From an uncultured Clostridia bacterium (GTDB taxonomy: Bacteria; Bacillota; Clostridia; Christensenellales; CAG-314), in contig CANRFV010000002.1 of the NCBI GenBank assembly GCA_947629985.1, positions 124,001 to 188,000 of the forward strand: DNA of 64,000 nucleotides, read 5' to 3'. Shown here piece after piece: positions 31,201-41,863 of this stretch. A program made the position numbers and the translations under genes. The notes beneath the pieces were generated by a model that saw only the letters and a program-made list of their open reading frames with translations, was not told where the DNA came from and did no database searches. The first letter of the stretch is position 1, and each line of letters starts with the position of its first letter.

Positions 31201-31663
31201 TGTAAACGCGACGGAATTCGTCGTCCTTTTTGCCGAAATATTGCGCAAATACGTCGTCCAACGCGTTGGCGCGCAACGTGGCTACGGTCATATCGTCCAG
31301 CACGGAAAAGGACGGATCGAGATCCACAACGTAAAAATAGTTGCGCAACAAATCGCTGCAAAAGGAGTGTAACGTGCATATCGCGGCGTTGTCCAATTGC
31401 TCCAACTGCTCGGCAATGCGGGGGTCGTCGGTTTTTTCCGAAAGTTTAAGCGCCAAGCGGCTCTTCATTTCGGCGGCGGCAAGGTTGGTAAAAGTTACCA
31501 CCACCAAGTCCGACACGTCCACGCCGTGTTGGATCATAGAAACGATGCGCTCTATCATTACCGTAGTTTTGCCTGTGCCTGCCGACGCGGAAACCAACAT
31601 ATTTTTTCCGCGAAAATCTATTACGTTTTGTTGATTTGGGGTAAAGTTTCCGTGTTCGCTCAT
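28271..31663 (-). CDS. addA: Helicase-exonuclease AddAB subunit AddA
   Basis: FTPNQQNVIDFRGKNMLVSASAGTGKTTVM, VDEYQDTNPVQ, VKQSIYGFRG, LMTMHAAKGLEFPVV. Confidence 0.96.
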   Translation of the reverse strand: MSEHGNFTPNQQNVIDFRGKNMLVSASAGTGKTTVMIERIVSMIQHGVDVSDLVVVTFTNLAAAEMKSRLALKLSEKTDDPRIAEQLEQLDNAAICTLHSFCSDLLRNYFYVVDLDPSFSVLDDMTVATLRANALDDVFAQYFGKKDDEFRRVYKIFSSHRQEDNFRNTLLKLYDFSRCLDDFDGWYASRRAEFANITPDGGIYKTILSDIAQSVNYYLRNLDGLYNRADEENLAYKDVFAKTANNLRQIDLTDLQNAVNGIVTAAWESLPRKSSRVTLGEIESNIRQNYRDMRKEWTDYVNKYADLCRGRQLDEMFAETASALRYTDKLAEIIGEFDKAFFAAKKQRGGVDFNDLEHLALQLLRDEATLRDIKSRYKWIFVDEYQDTNPVQEAIVSALADKDNLFMVGDVKQSIYGFRGCEPSIFVDKYNAYKTSADGQLEELNDNFRSNKHILDFVNAVFNLIMTPEFGKVDYKRAQLQGNAQPVLKGASVTVDLVLAAENEESEISEIYDIAADTQGQSGVKQCDVVAQRIRKYVGMKYRDKNGEMHSIGYGDIVILMRSLTQRAVDIYNALVAANIPVVANFKAEGYSAKEVRDLLSLLRVIDNPYNDIYMVGACLSPFGGMTESDLGVVRLDTAGRVSFYERLQAYSQSGVFNDLSRKIKAFLTLVEQMRFYSRSASVCELIMKIFAQTQYPLYVESLPNGGIRLGKLYAFTDSIKDAPYAQSVDKFLSFVDETDNKRADDGLSRTGAVRLMTMHAAKGLEFPVVIVVGTEMRFRFDTEAVEKNTQLGIAARYYDFGSMQVSDTLGYFACQLQNRTKQREEEMRLLYVALTRAKYALNIIGTVTDKRLHGVAKLPSRAMSHLDWLLLAVNGDGGAGAVSDDNWEINVIQSADVNAEQTDGGEDLLCEQETDIAETDAKLNYRYPFANQTQMPSKVVSSALDKEYLDVTDEPQETPAINSDADSAFVGTAYHKVYQYVDYNATVEQIADTLNGLVNDGKIDRSVADRVDVNLIYATLRNADMQALLQSGKAYREVPFMLYVPYSQVAKDKRFDDEVMLQGVIDVLVLGKDRAAVIDFKYTSADSATIEERYAAQLNSYKLAVQRICGVSDVQCYVLSVADNKLIPM

Positions 31664-34600
31664 TTGTCCACCGTTTTGTCAATAGTCTGACTTGTTATTT
31701 TGCCCTTTACTTGGCGCGGCTCGTAGGTAAATACGTCGTCGAAATCGCACACGTCCTTGTAATCGCAATATTTACACGCTCCGTCGTACGGACGCACCGC
31801 GGCGTAGCCGTCGTTCATCAAATCGCCTGCGCGAGCGATCAGCCTGAACGCGTACTCGGTTTGATTGGCAAACTGCTCGTCCGAAAGCAACTTGTTGCCC
31901 GTGCGGTTGAGAGTGCCGTCGTTGTTTAGTTTCAATCCGAGTTTTACGCTTTTGCCGTAGCGCAAGTCGGTATCCAGCGCGCATGCTACGTCGGGATCGT
32001 TTAGCGTGCGCCCGTTGTAAAAATATACGCTGTCCTTGTTGACGTCGGTAAAATTGTCGTGCATATTAAAGTAGTAAAAGCCAGCAGGCAACGTGCCGTA
32101 ATGCTGTTGTACCGCCCTTACATATACGGGCAATTGCATTTTGTGCCCTATATACAGGTCTTTTTCCGAATACGCCGCCGCCGAAGCGCCGCTTTTGTAA
32201 TCGATGACGATAAAACGCCCGTCCTTTACGTCAACGCGGTCTATTTTGCCCACCAGCGAAAAACTGCCGCCGCCGAAAGTTACCACAACGGGCGGAAGGG
32301 GCGCGTTTTCGCCGAATTCGAGTTCCGTTGCAAGGTTGACGAACTCCGACTTGTACAATTGGTGCTTTACCACGTTGCACATTCGCTTGCTTTCGGCGCG
32401 CAATTGGTCGAGTATGCCCGCCATTTTTACGTCGTTGCGCAATCCGCGGTAAAAATCGCCGTCCAACGCCTCTTCGAAATACTTGTCCGCCTTGATAACG
32501 GTGGTTGCGTCGGGCTCGTCGGGGACGATGTCGCGCACATAACGCTCCAACACCGCGTGCAATATATTGCCCAAGTCCGCCGCCTGCAATTGCGCAATGG
32601 GGCGGGGTTTTACGTTGAGACCGTACTGCAAGTAAAAGCGATACGGACATTTGTAAAAATCCGTAAGTTGGCTTACGCTTGTGCTGGAATTTTTAAGATA
32701 CAGTTCGCCGCCGCGGCACACGCGTAGTTTTTTGCCGTCCTTGTCAAACGCAAAACGTCCTATTTCGTCGGCGTAGCGCGCGCTGAGCAGGCGATAAGCC
32801 GCCATATTTACGGGTTGATGGTCGCGCAGTCGGCGCGTATTGTACACAACGCGCTCTATTGCCTGTTTACTCGTATATACGTCGTCATCGCATTCGCACA
32901 GCGGCAGCGGCGTTACGCCCTTATCGGAAAACAGTTGGCGCAATTCCGCCACAAATGGCGACGGAAGCAAACTGTCGGAGCCGTCCGCTGTGGCATACGA
33001 AACGTACAGTTTGGTCGCGGGCTCCAACAGCAATTGGAACAAACTGAACTTTTCGCGGCGATTTTCGGTAAGTATTTGCGGCTCTACGTTGATGCCCGCG
33101 CTGACCATATCCTTTATGTTGCGGTCGGAAAGCAACTTGCAGTCGCTTTTTACAATGGGCATAGCGCCGTAATTTGCGCCCAAAAGAGCCAAAAATTTTA
33201 TGTCATGCTTGCGCGCCTTTGCCATGTTGGCAAATATCACGCAATCGCTGTACACAGGCAACACGGAAATTTTTACCGCGGAAATGCCCGTCAACAGCAT
33301 TTTGATAAATTCGTCCAACTGAACGTACCTGTTGCCCAACACCTGTTCCGCCTGCAAAAGCACTTTTTCAAACTTTTCGGCTACCTGACGCGTAACTTTC
33401 GCTTCGAATTCCAAGCCTTGGGCGCTTTGCATATCGGCAAAAACCGCGTTGCGCGTATTAAGGTCTGCAACGGTTACAAGTTGCCGCACGATATTTACGT
33501 ATTGCGCAACGGTTGCCGAAGCGGGCGCTTGCACGGCGGAATAAAGCGCGTTGAACCGTGCGCGAAATTTGTCCGCCTGCCCGAAATACGGCATATCCGT
33601 GCCCAAAGTAAATGCGTTGTACTTGTACGAAACGTTGTATTTCAAACAATAGTTTTCAAATAAAAACACGTCGTCGTTTTGCCGCAGGTCGCCGTCGAAA
33701 TTGCCGCAAAACAGATAATTTTTTACAAACGGCAACACGTAATTCAACTTGCCGTTATATTTGCACAGCGTAAGATAATCCACAACGAACCTTGCGTACG
33801 GGTGGTCCGACAGCGCAAACTGCCTGTCGCAAAAATATGGAATGTCAAATCGGTCGAAAACGGCGCTTACCGCGTTGGTGTACTTGGCGACGTCGCTTGC
33901 CACAACGTAAATATCCTTATATCTGCCCCCTTGTCGCACATACCGCTGAATTTTGCACGCCAATGCGTACACTTCGTTGTGGCGGGTGGTGCCTTCGAAT
34001 ATTTCGACGCGTCCGTTTGCCGCAATTGCGCTTTTTTTGCCGTAGCGGTACAAGTTGCGCCCGATATGCTCGGCATAGCGGTCGGCGTAGTGTTCGCCGC
34101 AGACAATTTGCGGGATTATTCCGTTGCGACGGCACAGCGCCGAAACGCCGTTGTAAATGTCGTCGAGATACAAATTTTTATCACGTATGTCCGCACCCGC
34201 GCAACAAGCCACCGTAACGGCGGACGCGTGCAACATCAATTGCTCCACAACGGCGAGTTCCTGCGCGGAAAAATTGTCGAAGTCGTACAAATAATAACAA
34301 TTGTCGCGCGCGGCGTCGGTATTGGCAAGGCAGTCGCACAACAATTCCATCTTGTCGGCGGAATCGACAAACCGACCTTCGGTAAAATCGCAATACGCTT
34401 GGTACAGCAACGCGATATCGTGTACTTTGCCCGTTACTCCCTGCGGCAGTTGCGCGTTGTACAGCATTTGCGGAGTTATTTTGCAATACTTCATCATGCT
34501 GATGGTTTCGTACGCGCTTTCGACAAATCCCGGCGTATCTACGCCTTTTACAAAGCAGGTAAGGTTGTCGCGGTTGTCCTTGATAATGCAGTTGAGCGCC

Positions 34601-34863
34601 ATTATGCCCGCCTGTTTGGACAGGTAGTCGTATTTGGGCAGCAGATCCGCCGCCAACCTGCGGAAAGTTTTTACCTGAATGTTAAAACTGCCGCCCACCG
34701 CTTGCAGTAACGCGCGCTCCGCTTCCAAAGACGCACGATCGGGAACGATTACCGTATGCGATACGGCAAGGTTGCTTTTGTCTGTTTTGGCAAGACGGCT
34801 GTTGATATACCGCGCGGCGTCCGCCATGCTGTTTGTTTTGTAAATTGTTATCATTGGGGGCAC
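31660..34863 (-). CDS. addB: Helicase-exonuclease AddAB subunit AddB
   Basis: 1067 aa; nuclease IDYKSG; Fe-S cysteines CKYCDYKDVC; overlaps addA by 4 bp. Confidence 0.93.
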   Translation of the reverse strand: MPPMITIYKTNSMADAARYINSRLAKTDKSNLAVSHTVIVPDRASLEAERALLQAVGGSFNIQVKTFRRLAADLLPKYDYLSKQAGIMALNCIIKDNRDNLTCFVKGVDTPGFVESAYETISMMKYCKITPQMLYNAQLPQGVTGKVHDIALLYQAYCDFTEGRFVDSADKMELLCDCLANTDAARDNCYYLYDFDNFSAQELAVVEQLMLHASAVTVACCAGADIRDKNLYLDDIYNGVSALCRRNGIIPQIVCGEHYADRYAEHIGRNLYRYGKKSAIAANGRVEIFEGTTRHNEVYALACKIQRYVRQGGRYKDIYVVASDVAKYTNAVSAVFDRFDIPYFCDRQFALSDHPYARFVVDYLTLCKYNGKLNYVLPFVKNYLFCGNFDGDLRQNDDVFLFENYCLKYNVSYKYNAFTLGTDMPYFGQADKFRARFNALYSAVQAPASATVAQYVNIVRQLVTVADLNTRNAVFADMQSAQGLEFEAKVTRQVAEKFEKVLLQAEQVLGNRYVQLDEFIKMLLTGISAVKISVLPVYSDCVIFANMAKARKHDIKFLALLGANYGAMPIVKSDCKLLSDRNIKDMVSAGINVEPQILTENRREKFSLFQLLLEPATKLYVSYATADGSDSLLPSPFVAELRQLFSDKGVTPLPLCECDDDVYTSKQAIERVVYNTRRLRDHQPVNMAAYRLLSARYADEIGRFAFDKDGKKLRVCRGGELYLKNSSTSVSQLTDFYKCPYRFYLQYGLNVKPRPIAQLQAADLGNILHAVLERYVRDIVPDEPDATTVIKADKYFEEALDGDFYRGLRNDVKMAGILDQLRAESKRMCNVVKHQLYKSEFVNLATELEFGENAPLPPVVVTFGGGSFSLVGKIDRVDVKDGRFIVIDYKSGASAAAYSEKDLYIGHKMQLPVYVRAVQQHYGTLPAGFYYFNMHDNFTDVNKDSVYFYNGRTLNDPDVACALDTDLRYGKSVKLGLKLNNDGTLNRTGNKLLSDEQFANQTEYAFRLIARAGDLMNDGYAAVRPYDGACKYCDYKDVCDFDDVFTYEPRQVKGKITSQTIDKTVDK

Positions 34864-35127
34864 TGTCTCTCAAATAAATTTACGCAAAGTGTTGTTGCGA
34901 TCGTTTAATATTATAGCATTTATTGTAATTCTTTGCAATATTGTGCGTGCGCGCAATACAATATTGTTCGTTTGCGGTATATATTCGTCGCAAATTAACA
35001 ATAACGCTTGGCAACGCGCCCCGTTTTGTGGTATACTGTTTAGTACAGTACGCGCAAGTTGCGCCGCCAAGTGCCAAAAGGCGCTTGTGTTGCCGCATTT
35101 GCATAAAACAATTTTATCGGAGAATTT

Positions 35128-36294
35128 ATGAAAAACAAATCGATTGCCGCAATAATATTGCTGCTTGTAATTACCGCAACGTTGCTGGTTGCTTGCAACA
35201 ACACGCCCGTAACCGGCTTTATTGCGCGTTTTGACAAAAACGAACACTACGAATTTAACATCTCGTTGGCGGATTTCAACAATAATTTGAACGATAACGA
35301 GTTGTTTGCACATTACGGTACGGACGATGACCCGTATTACAAGGATCTTGCCATAAGCAACGCCGAAAATTATTCTCTGCGCAATGCCGACGAAGTGCGT
35401 CCGACACGCGTAGGCGGCACATATACGGTGGATTTCGCAATGAATGAGGGCAGACAATACGGCACGCTTACCACCAAACAGGTTTTGTACGTTCAATACG
35501 CGCGCAAAGGCAACGGTATTATCGTCGATCCCGTTGCGGAAACGCCCGACGTGTTGGATTGTTTGGACAAACTTGACAAATTTGTCGTAACGGGCGACGA
35601 CGACCCGCTTAAATCCGACGCCGACCACGTTACGTTAAAAAGCACAACCGACACTTCCGTCGGCTTCTATTTGACGGATTCGTTTAAGCCGCAGGAATCG
35701 TCCACGAAAGTAAACGGTTTTTATGTAGGCAAAACCTTCCGGGGGGCTTCCGAGTACCAAGTGTCGACGGCGTACAATTGGGAAGGCAAGCGTCCCGTTG
35801 CAACGGTTACGCTTACAAGCGACGGCAACACCCAAGAACAAAGTTACACTTTGCCGTCTGCCGGTCAGGTAAGAATTATCGACTCCAATCAGATGCTTGC
35901 GTATGTGCGCTGTTTTGACAAGAGTTCCGCAAGTTTTCAGGACAGTCCGTCGGCATACGTGTTTAACCCCTATACGGGCAAAACGCACGTACTGCGCTTT
36001 ACCTACGCGTACAAATTTAATGTAATTCTTACGCGCGGCGAAGAAACCAAACGCACGCAACTCAGCGCTGTGGGCACGGCATTGGACGGCAACCCGTTGC
36101 TTATGCAATTCAACTTGCCCAAATGGCTGTCCGACAACGACCTGGATACGACAATTGTGGGGGCAGGTTCGGAAACTTATCCCAAATACACAACGGTGCG
36201 CTTCCGTTCGGGATATCTGTCGTACGAACTGAGCGATTACGACGAAGAAATCTGGAAAGCGCTGGATCAACCGCCTGCCGAAGAAAACCAATAA
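35128..36294 (+). CDS. Lipoprotein of unknown function
   Basis: Signal peptide with lipobox MKNKSIAAIILLLVITATLLVAC; 388 aa. Confidence 0.7.
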   Translation: MKNKSIAAIILLLVITATLLVACNNTPVTGFIARFDKNEHYEFNISLADFNNNLNDNELFAHYGTDDDPYYKDLAISNAENYSLRNADEVRPTRVGGTYTVDFAMNEGRQYGTLTTKQVLYVQYARKGNGIIVDPVAETPDVLDCLDKLDKFVVTGDDDPLKSDADHVTLKSTTDTSVGFYLTDSFKPQESSTKVNGFYVGKTFRGASEYQVSTAYNWEGKRPVATVTLTSDGNTQEQSYTLPSAGQVRIIDSNQMLAYVRCFDKSSASFQDSPSAYVFNPYTGKTHVLRFTYAYKFNVILTRGEETKRTQLSAVGTALDGNPLLMQFNLPKWLSDNDLDTTIVGAGSETYPKYTTVRFRSGYLSYELSDYDEEIWKALDQPPAEENQ

Positions 36295-36303
36295 GCCACA
36301 ACC

Positions 36304-36330
36304 AAAGGTCTCCGCAAGGAGACCTTTTTT
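36304..36330 (+). terminator. Rho-independent terminator of the lipoprotein gene
   Basis: AAGGTCTCC-gca-AGGAGACCTTTTTT. Confidence 0.85.
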
Positions 36331-36438
36331 ACGCGCGACGAATTATACTATCAAGCGCAACACCCCAAGAAAAAAGTCTATATAAATCTTCGGCATAATG
36401 ATAGTTGGAACAGAGCAATTACACGCAAGGCGATTTAT

Positions 36439-36582
36439 ATGAACTACCGATATCTTACCAAATAAGAGCGTTGTTGTATACGAGAACTTTACAAAAACGG
36501 TAAATCTTTCAGAGAAATTACTGTTTTGGCAGGCGGAAACGTCCGTACAACCGGTAGGGAGATTAAAGCGCGACCCAAAGGC
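36439..36582 (+). pseudogene. IS30-family transposase N-terminal HTH remnant
   Basis: Translates MNYRYLTK*ERCCIRELYKNGKSFREITVLAGGNVRTTGREIKARPKG, matching the IS30 pattern (LT..ER..I..L...GKS...IA...GR..STI.REIKR); in-frame stop. Confidence 0.7.
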
Positions 36583-36584
36583 AT

Positions 36585-36614
36585 AAAAAAGGAAGCAACC
36601 GCATTGTTGCTTCC
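36585..36614 (-). terminator. Rho-independent terminator of ftsH
   Basis: Minus strand GGAAGCAAC-aatgcg-GTTGCTTCC then TTTTTT. Confidence 0.85.
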
Positions 36615-36636
36615 TTTATGATTTTTACGCAAAGTT

Positions 36637-38658
36637 TTACTTTTTATCGTCGTCGGACGGTTTGTCGGAGCATTCGCTTGCGGCGTCGGGTTCGTCCGAT
36701 TGCGCAGGCTCTCGGCTTGCCGTTTGCTCGGAAAGGTCCGTTGCCGTTGCGCTGCGTTTAGCCGCGCTGTTCGCTTGGCGTTCGCACTCGTCCATATACG
36801 CCGTAACTTCTTCGACGGACTTGCCTTGCATAAGCATATCCACTTCTTCGGTGTGTATGGTCTCTCTTTCGATAAGTACGCGCGCCATATTGTGCAAAAC
36901 GTCCAATTTGGACGACAATATTTCGGTTGCGCGTTTGTGGCAACTTTCCACAATAGAACGCACTTCTTCATCAATTATGTTGGCAATTTCTTCGGAGTAG
37001 CCCTTTTCCTTTTCGTAGTTGCGGCCGACGAATATTTCGCCGTCGTTGCCGTAAAATACCGGTCCGATACGGTCGCTCATACCCCATTCGGTTACCATGC
37101 TGTGCGCCTTTTCGGTAAGCGATTTTATGTCGCCGCTGGCGCCGCTGCTGATGTTTTGAATTATCAATTCTTCCGCAACGCGGCCGCCCAACGTCATGGT
37201 TATTTCGTCCAACAGTTGCTGTTTTGTAACGTGGTTGTTGTCGTTTTCGGGGCGAGTCATTGTGTAACCTGCCGCCATACCGCGCGGAATAATGGTAACT
37301 TCGTGGACGGGGTCGCAATATTTAAGACTGCACGCCAATATTGCATGGCCCGATTCGTGGTAAGCGGTAATACGCTTGTCGGGTTCGGTTACCAAACGCG
37401 ACTTCTTTTGCGGACCCATTACCACTTTGTTTATGCCTTCGTTGATGTCCGCCATATTTATTACGCGTCTGCCGTCGCGCACCGCCAATATTGCCGCTTC
37501 GTTAAGCAAATTTTCCAAATCGGCGCCCGTAAAGCCCGCCGTAATGCGCGCTATCGTACGGAAGTTGACGTCCGAACCGATGGGTTTTTTGCGCGCGTGT
37601 ACTTTAAGGATCGCCTCTCTGCCGCGAACGTCGGGGCGGTTTACGTAAATTTGTCTGTCAAAGCGTCCCGGGCGCAACAATGCGGGGTCCAAAATGTCCG
37701 CACGGTTGGTTGCCGCCATTACGATAATGTTGGTGCTGGTTTCAAAACCGTCCATTTCCACCAACAATTGGTTAAGGGTTTGTTCGCGTTCGTCGTGTCC
37801 GCCGCCCAAACCTGCGCCGCGCTGACGGCCTACCGCGTCTATTTCGTCGATGAAGATAATGCAAGGCATATTCTTTTTGGCTTGGTCAAACAAGTCTCTT
37901 ACGCGGCTTGCGCCCACGCCAACAAACATTTCGACGAAATCCGAGCCGCTCATCGAAAAGAACGGCACGCCCGCTTCGCCCGCAACGGCTTTTGCAAACA
38001 AAGTTTTACCCGTTCCCGGGGGACCTACGAGCAGCACGCCCTTGGGAATACGCGCCCCCACTTCGCTAAAACGCTTGGGCGCCTTCAAAAAGTCGATTAT
38101 TTCCTGCAACTCTTCCTTTTCTTCTTCCGCGCCCGCAACATCGGTAAAGCGCACCTTCATATTTTGAACGACGCGCGCTTTGCTACGGCTGAAATCGATA
38201 TTTTGATTGTTTTGACGCGCAATTTGTCTGAACATAATTACGCCCATAACAATAAGCAGACCTATCCACAATAGCGGAAATACGTAATCGCGCCAACTTC
38301 TTGCGTTTGGGTCTACAACCTGGTAGTTGCTTTGCCCGCGGCTGTCGGTTTTATTCAACATGCAATCGGGGTGATTGGCAAGGTAATCGTTTACAAACCG
38401 GCTGAAACTTTCTCTGTCTACAAGTACAAACGTTTCGCTCATGCCGGCGTTTTTATCGTCCTTTCTTACGCCTACAACTTTGTAAATACTTATTGTAACT
38501 TTGCTGTATACGTCATTTTCCAGATTTTTCCTAAATTCCGCTTCGGTAATTTGATGCGCGTTGTTACTCAAAAATGTCCACAACAACACAAACAGCAAAA
38601 TAAGTACAACCAAGCCAATAATAAAATATATAATTCCTCTGCGCTTGTTCTGTTCCAA
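36637..38658 (-). CDS. ftsH: ATP-dependent zinc metalloprotease FtsH
   Basis: [50 protein letters not shown]; likely TTG start at 38658 (SD AAGGAG). Confidence 0.96.
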   Translation of the reverse strand: MEQNKRRGIIYFIIGLVVLILLFVLLWTFLSNNAHQITEAEFRKNLENDVYSKVTISIYKVVGVRKDDKNAGMSETFVLVDRESFSRFVNDYLANHPDCMLNKTDSRGQSNYQVVDPNARSWRDYVFPLLWIGLLIVMGVIMFRQIARQNNQNIDFSRSKARVVQNMKVRFTDVAGAEEEKEELQEIIDFLKAPKRFSEVGARIPKGVLLVGPPGTGKTLFAKAVAGEAGVPFFSMSGSDFVEMFVGVGASRVRDLFDQAKKNMPCIIFIDEIDAVGRQRGAGLGGGHDEREQTLNQLLVEMDGFETSTNIIVMAATNRADILDPALLRPGRFDRQIYVNRPDVRGREAILKVHARKKPIGSDVNFRTIARITAGFTGADLENLLNEAAILAVRDGRRVINMADINEGINKVVMGPQKKSRLVTEPDKRITAYHESGHAILACSLKYCDPVHEVTIIPRGMAAGYTMTRPENDNNHVTKQQLLDEITMTLGGRVAEELIIQNISSGASGDIKSLTEKAHSMVTEWGMSDRIGPVFYGNDGEIFVGRNYEKEKGYSEEIANIIDEEVRSIVESCHKRATEILSSKLDVLHNMARVLIERETIHTEEVDMLMQGKSVEEVTAYMDECERQANSAAKRSATATDLSEQTASREPAQSDEPDAASECSDKPSDDDKK

Positions 38659-38931
38659 TGTTTTTCTCCTTTCAGACGCCGACGGCAAAATTGCGCTTAG
38701 CCTACGTGCAAGCGGCAGACCGTCCGCGCCGATGTTTTAATGCAAATTTTTACTTATACAGTATAACACAAGATATAACGCTTTGTCAAACCGTTATATG
38801 CGCGCCGCGTCTTTTAGTATTTGTATTTGAAAGCGTTTTATTTTACGACGGTACAAATAGTCGCAAAACAGCCTTTGCGTACGATTATATACGCCAACGC
38901 TTTAACTTTTCTTAAACGTTTTGGCATATCG

Positions 38932-39471
38932 TCAGCCCGCTACATTGGCAGACTTGCTTGCGGCAAGGATCGCTTCGGCAATAAATTCCGCCGTTTGCGC
39001 AACAAGGCGGTTTTTTGCGGGGTTAAGATCGTCGTAAAAGTCTTTCATATTTTTGTCCGACACGATGCCCACAATGCCCATATCGCCGATTTGCGGCAAT
39101 TTTTTGTCCGTTGCCGCCCCGGGCGCTATTCCGCCCGTACTGATTTGAATTTTACCTATCTGTTCGGGCGTGCCTACGGCGGCGTCGATGACCACAATTG
39201 CGCTATTGGGGTGCAGTTTTCGAATAAATTTGTAACAGTAACACAAATTTTCCGCCGTAATGTTTTGTTTGCACAAACCGTACACAAATATCGGCGTCGA
39301 CAGGTTTTCGTTGAGCAGCGTGCCTACGCGCGGACCGAGACTGTCGGACGAAACTTTTTCGGTGCCGATACACATATACACGGGACGTGCGGCACTTGTC
39401 GGGTTGCCGTCCTTGATGGCTTGCGCCAACCGTTGCTTGTCCTGCGGGTTGTAAATACTTAGTTCGATCAT
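38932..39471 (-). CDS. yyaC: Spore protease-like protein YyaC
   Basis: 179 aa; YMCIGTEKVSSDSLGPRVG, VVIDAAVGTPEQIGKIQIS, GGIAPGAATDKKLPQIGDM; position near parB as in sporulating Firmicutes. Confidence 0.88.
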   Translation of the reverse strand: MIELSIYNPQDKQRLAQAIKDGNPTSAARPVYMCIGTEKVSSDSLGPRVGTLLNENLSTPIFVYGLCKQNITAENLCYCYKFIRKLHPNSAIVVIDAAVGTPEQIGKIQISTGGIAPGAATDKKLPQIGDMGIVGIVSDKNMKDFYDDLNPAKNRLVAQTAEFIAEAILAASKSANVAG

Positions 39472-40044
39472 ATACGCTCCTTAATGTTTTTGTTAGTGTT
39501 GACAGTGTGCAACGGTTTTATTAGCAGGTTTATGCGACTTTTTCGCGGAGACTGCAAAATTTTGTCGAAAGAACTTTGGCGCGCTCGGCGACAGCGTTAT
39601 ACGGCGCCGCGTTGTTCATTTTTGACTTTGTTCGTAATTTTGTCGTTATGCGGGGCATTGCGAGCGGCAAATTTGCCGATCGCGCACGCGCGCGTTTTGA
39701 CAAGCCAACAAATAAATGTATAATTGCCGTAAATTTACTTGCTACTATAAGGTCTGTATGTATGCTGTTTGTCCGGACAGATTAAGCGCCCGCGCTTATG
39801 GCGACACAATTTATTTCGATTTGCACAAAATTACTTATATCAATTATCCGACCGAGTGTCGCCGAATCTTGCTCGAATTTGCTTGACGGTACACGCACAA
39901 AGCACAAGACAATTATTGTTTGATAAATAAATATTTTTAATAATTGTTCATTTTTGCTTTGCGCCACAATCCAAAAACACAGTTTATATAGCAATTTGGC
40001 TCCCAAAGTGCCCAATGGCGATCTGCTCACAATTGACTTGCTTG

Positions 40045-40130
40045 CTACTTTCGGCGACGGAACTCGTCGCTCATCTAACCTTTTCAAACAAGCAAATTCG
40101 GGCAAAGTCATCGACGGCAAACTAATCGAT
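40045..40130 (-). pseudogene. Decayed copy of the parB 3' end
   Basis: Minus strand ATCGATTAGTTTGCCGTCGATGACTTTGCCCGAATTTGC..ATGAGCGACGAGTTCCGTCGC aligns with parB ATCGATTATTTTACCGCCGACGACCTTGACAGAATTTGT..ATGAGCGACAAGTTCCGCCGC; in-frame stop and 1-nt frameshift. Confidence 0.75.
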
Positions 40131-40675
40131 AAGCTGTCAAAGAAGTTCCTTTAACAACATTCCCTACGCACTCAATGGCCGAACACGGCTTAATTCTACC
40201 GCGATCCACCGACCGAAACAGACTTGCAAGTCCCGTGCGTTTTGCAATGCGCGGGCGATTAACACGCCAAGAGTCAGCGTTTGCAATCTTGCGCCGTCGA
40301 GTATTAGTACAAAATCGACAAGACGTCGTTTGGCTATCACACGAGTCGGACAATATTCCGCACACCAAAAAACACGATCCGCCGCAAAAAATACCGCATA
40401 TCCTTTTGCGCCGTTCATTCAACGAACGCGCATTAGCGAACATTTAGGCCGACAGTATGACATTGCGCAAATGCCAAAATGTCGTTGCGCCGAGTTTGCG
40501 CTTACAACGCACAAATCATTTCGCATATTAACGCTGTATACAGCAACGCTCCGAGATACAATATAACTATGCATAATACGATACCGCGCCTGAACGCAGC
40601 GGCGCTTTTCGCGCCATACAGCACAAACGCAAATTCCCAACAATTTGCTTCAAAAAGTATAAAACACATAAACAA

Positions 40676-40691
40676 TGTTCCACGTGAAACA
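40676..40691. promoter_or_regulatory. parS site (one mismatch)
   Basis: TGTTCCACGTGAAACA. Confidence 0.9.
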
Positions 40692-40776
40692 TTTTGCTGA
40701 GCGCATGGACAATATACCGTGAACGGAAACTAATTTGTCGCAAAACGCGGCAGATAATGATCCGTTAAGTCGGTTT

Positions 40777-40792
40777 TGTTTCACGTGAAACA
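40777..40792. promoter_or_regulatory. parS site
   Basis: TGTTTCACGTGAAACA. Confidence 0.96.
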
Positions 40793-40964
40793 AATTACCC
40801 GACATATGCATAGTATTGACCACAATAAAGCCTGCGCTTTATGATGACTGCAACACTTTGACAAAACGGCAGATTGTCGTTGAAATATGCCGCGAAACTC
40901 AGGCGCAACAAAAAAACACGCGTTAAGACCGACGAGCAGGATAACCTATACGCATACAACGAAA

Positions 40965-40980
40965 TGTTTCACGTGAAACA
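40965..40980. promoter_or_regulatory. parS site
   Basis: TGTTTCACGTGAAACA. Confidence 0.96.
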
Positions 40981-41157
40981 TACGAAAACCACTTTGCCGA
41001 CCGTTGCAGGCAAAATCGCAGTTTTTTACAAAAAAGTCTAAACCGGCCCCAAACGACGGCGCGGCGTTTAATCCGATACCGATAGGACCCCGAGAGATTC
41101 AAACAAGAAAACAAAAAAAACGCGCTACAAATAATAAGCCACGATTAAGCGGCAAGC

Positions 41158-41173
41158 TGTTTCACGTGAAACA
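41158..41173. promoter_or_regulatory. parS site
   Basis: TGTTTCACGTGAAACA. Confidence 0.96.
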
Positions 41174-41572
41174 AATTTGCGCCCGAAATGCCCTATGACA
41201 ATAGAAAAAATCGAAAAAGGCAATAAAATTGCCTTGCGCCACAGTAAAAATGTGCATATCTACCCATTATTTGCCGTCTTTGGTCGTTCACGCGCGTATC
41301 GAAACACGTTCGAAACACACAAAAACGGCGGCGAAACACTAGACACAAGTAATTCTGCAACAATTCAACAACGAAAACACAAAATGCGCGAACAACGACT
41401 TACTGCAAGGTATTTCGAACAACATTTTAGCAAACTGCATAAAAACCGCAAGAATCATATGCGCCTAAACTAATTATTAGATATAATACCAATTTAACTA
41501 GCGATTACGACAAATTCTTATAAGCAATCCATACGGCAGAAGCGTATAATCGGTTTTAATGCGAAAACGATT

Positions 41573-41588
41573 TGTTTCACGTGAAACA
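41573..41588. promoter_or_regulatory. parS site
   Basis: TGTTTCACGTGAAACA. Confidence 0.96.
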
Positions 41589-41863
41589 TCAAGAAATTTA
41601 TACGCATTCGGCAATGTTTTTACTATAAAGAGCAACAAAGCCGTCAATAAATACTGCTTTATCGCGAGCGGCTTGCGCTGACTGTATGACTTACGACGAC
41701 AAGCATACGAGATATAATTAACACTGCGAAATTCGCAGAGATTTATCGGAGAACAGGCAACAAACTGCGCCAACGCCAAATATATATCTAAAAACACACT
41801 GATTATAACTATATACATTTCCAAATTGCGGAATACCCCCTTGCAAAATAAGTATTGCAAGGC

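Noticed and set aside
29585-31372. 595-aa plus-strand ORF
   Set aside because: Antisense shadow of addA, with no recognisable domain.
36700-38274. 524-aa plus-strand ORF
   Set aside because: Antisense shadow of ftsH.
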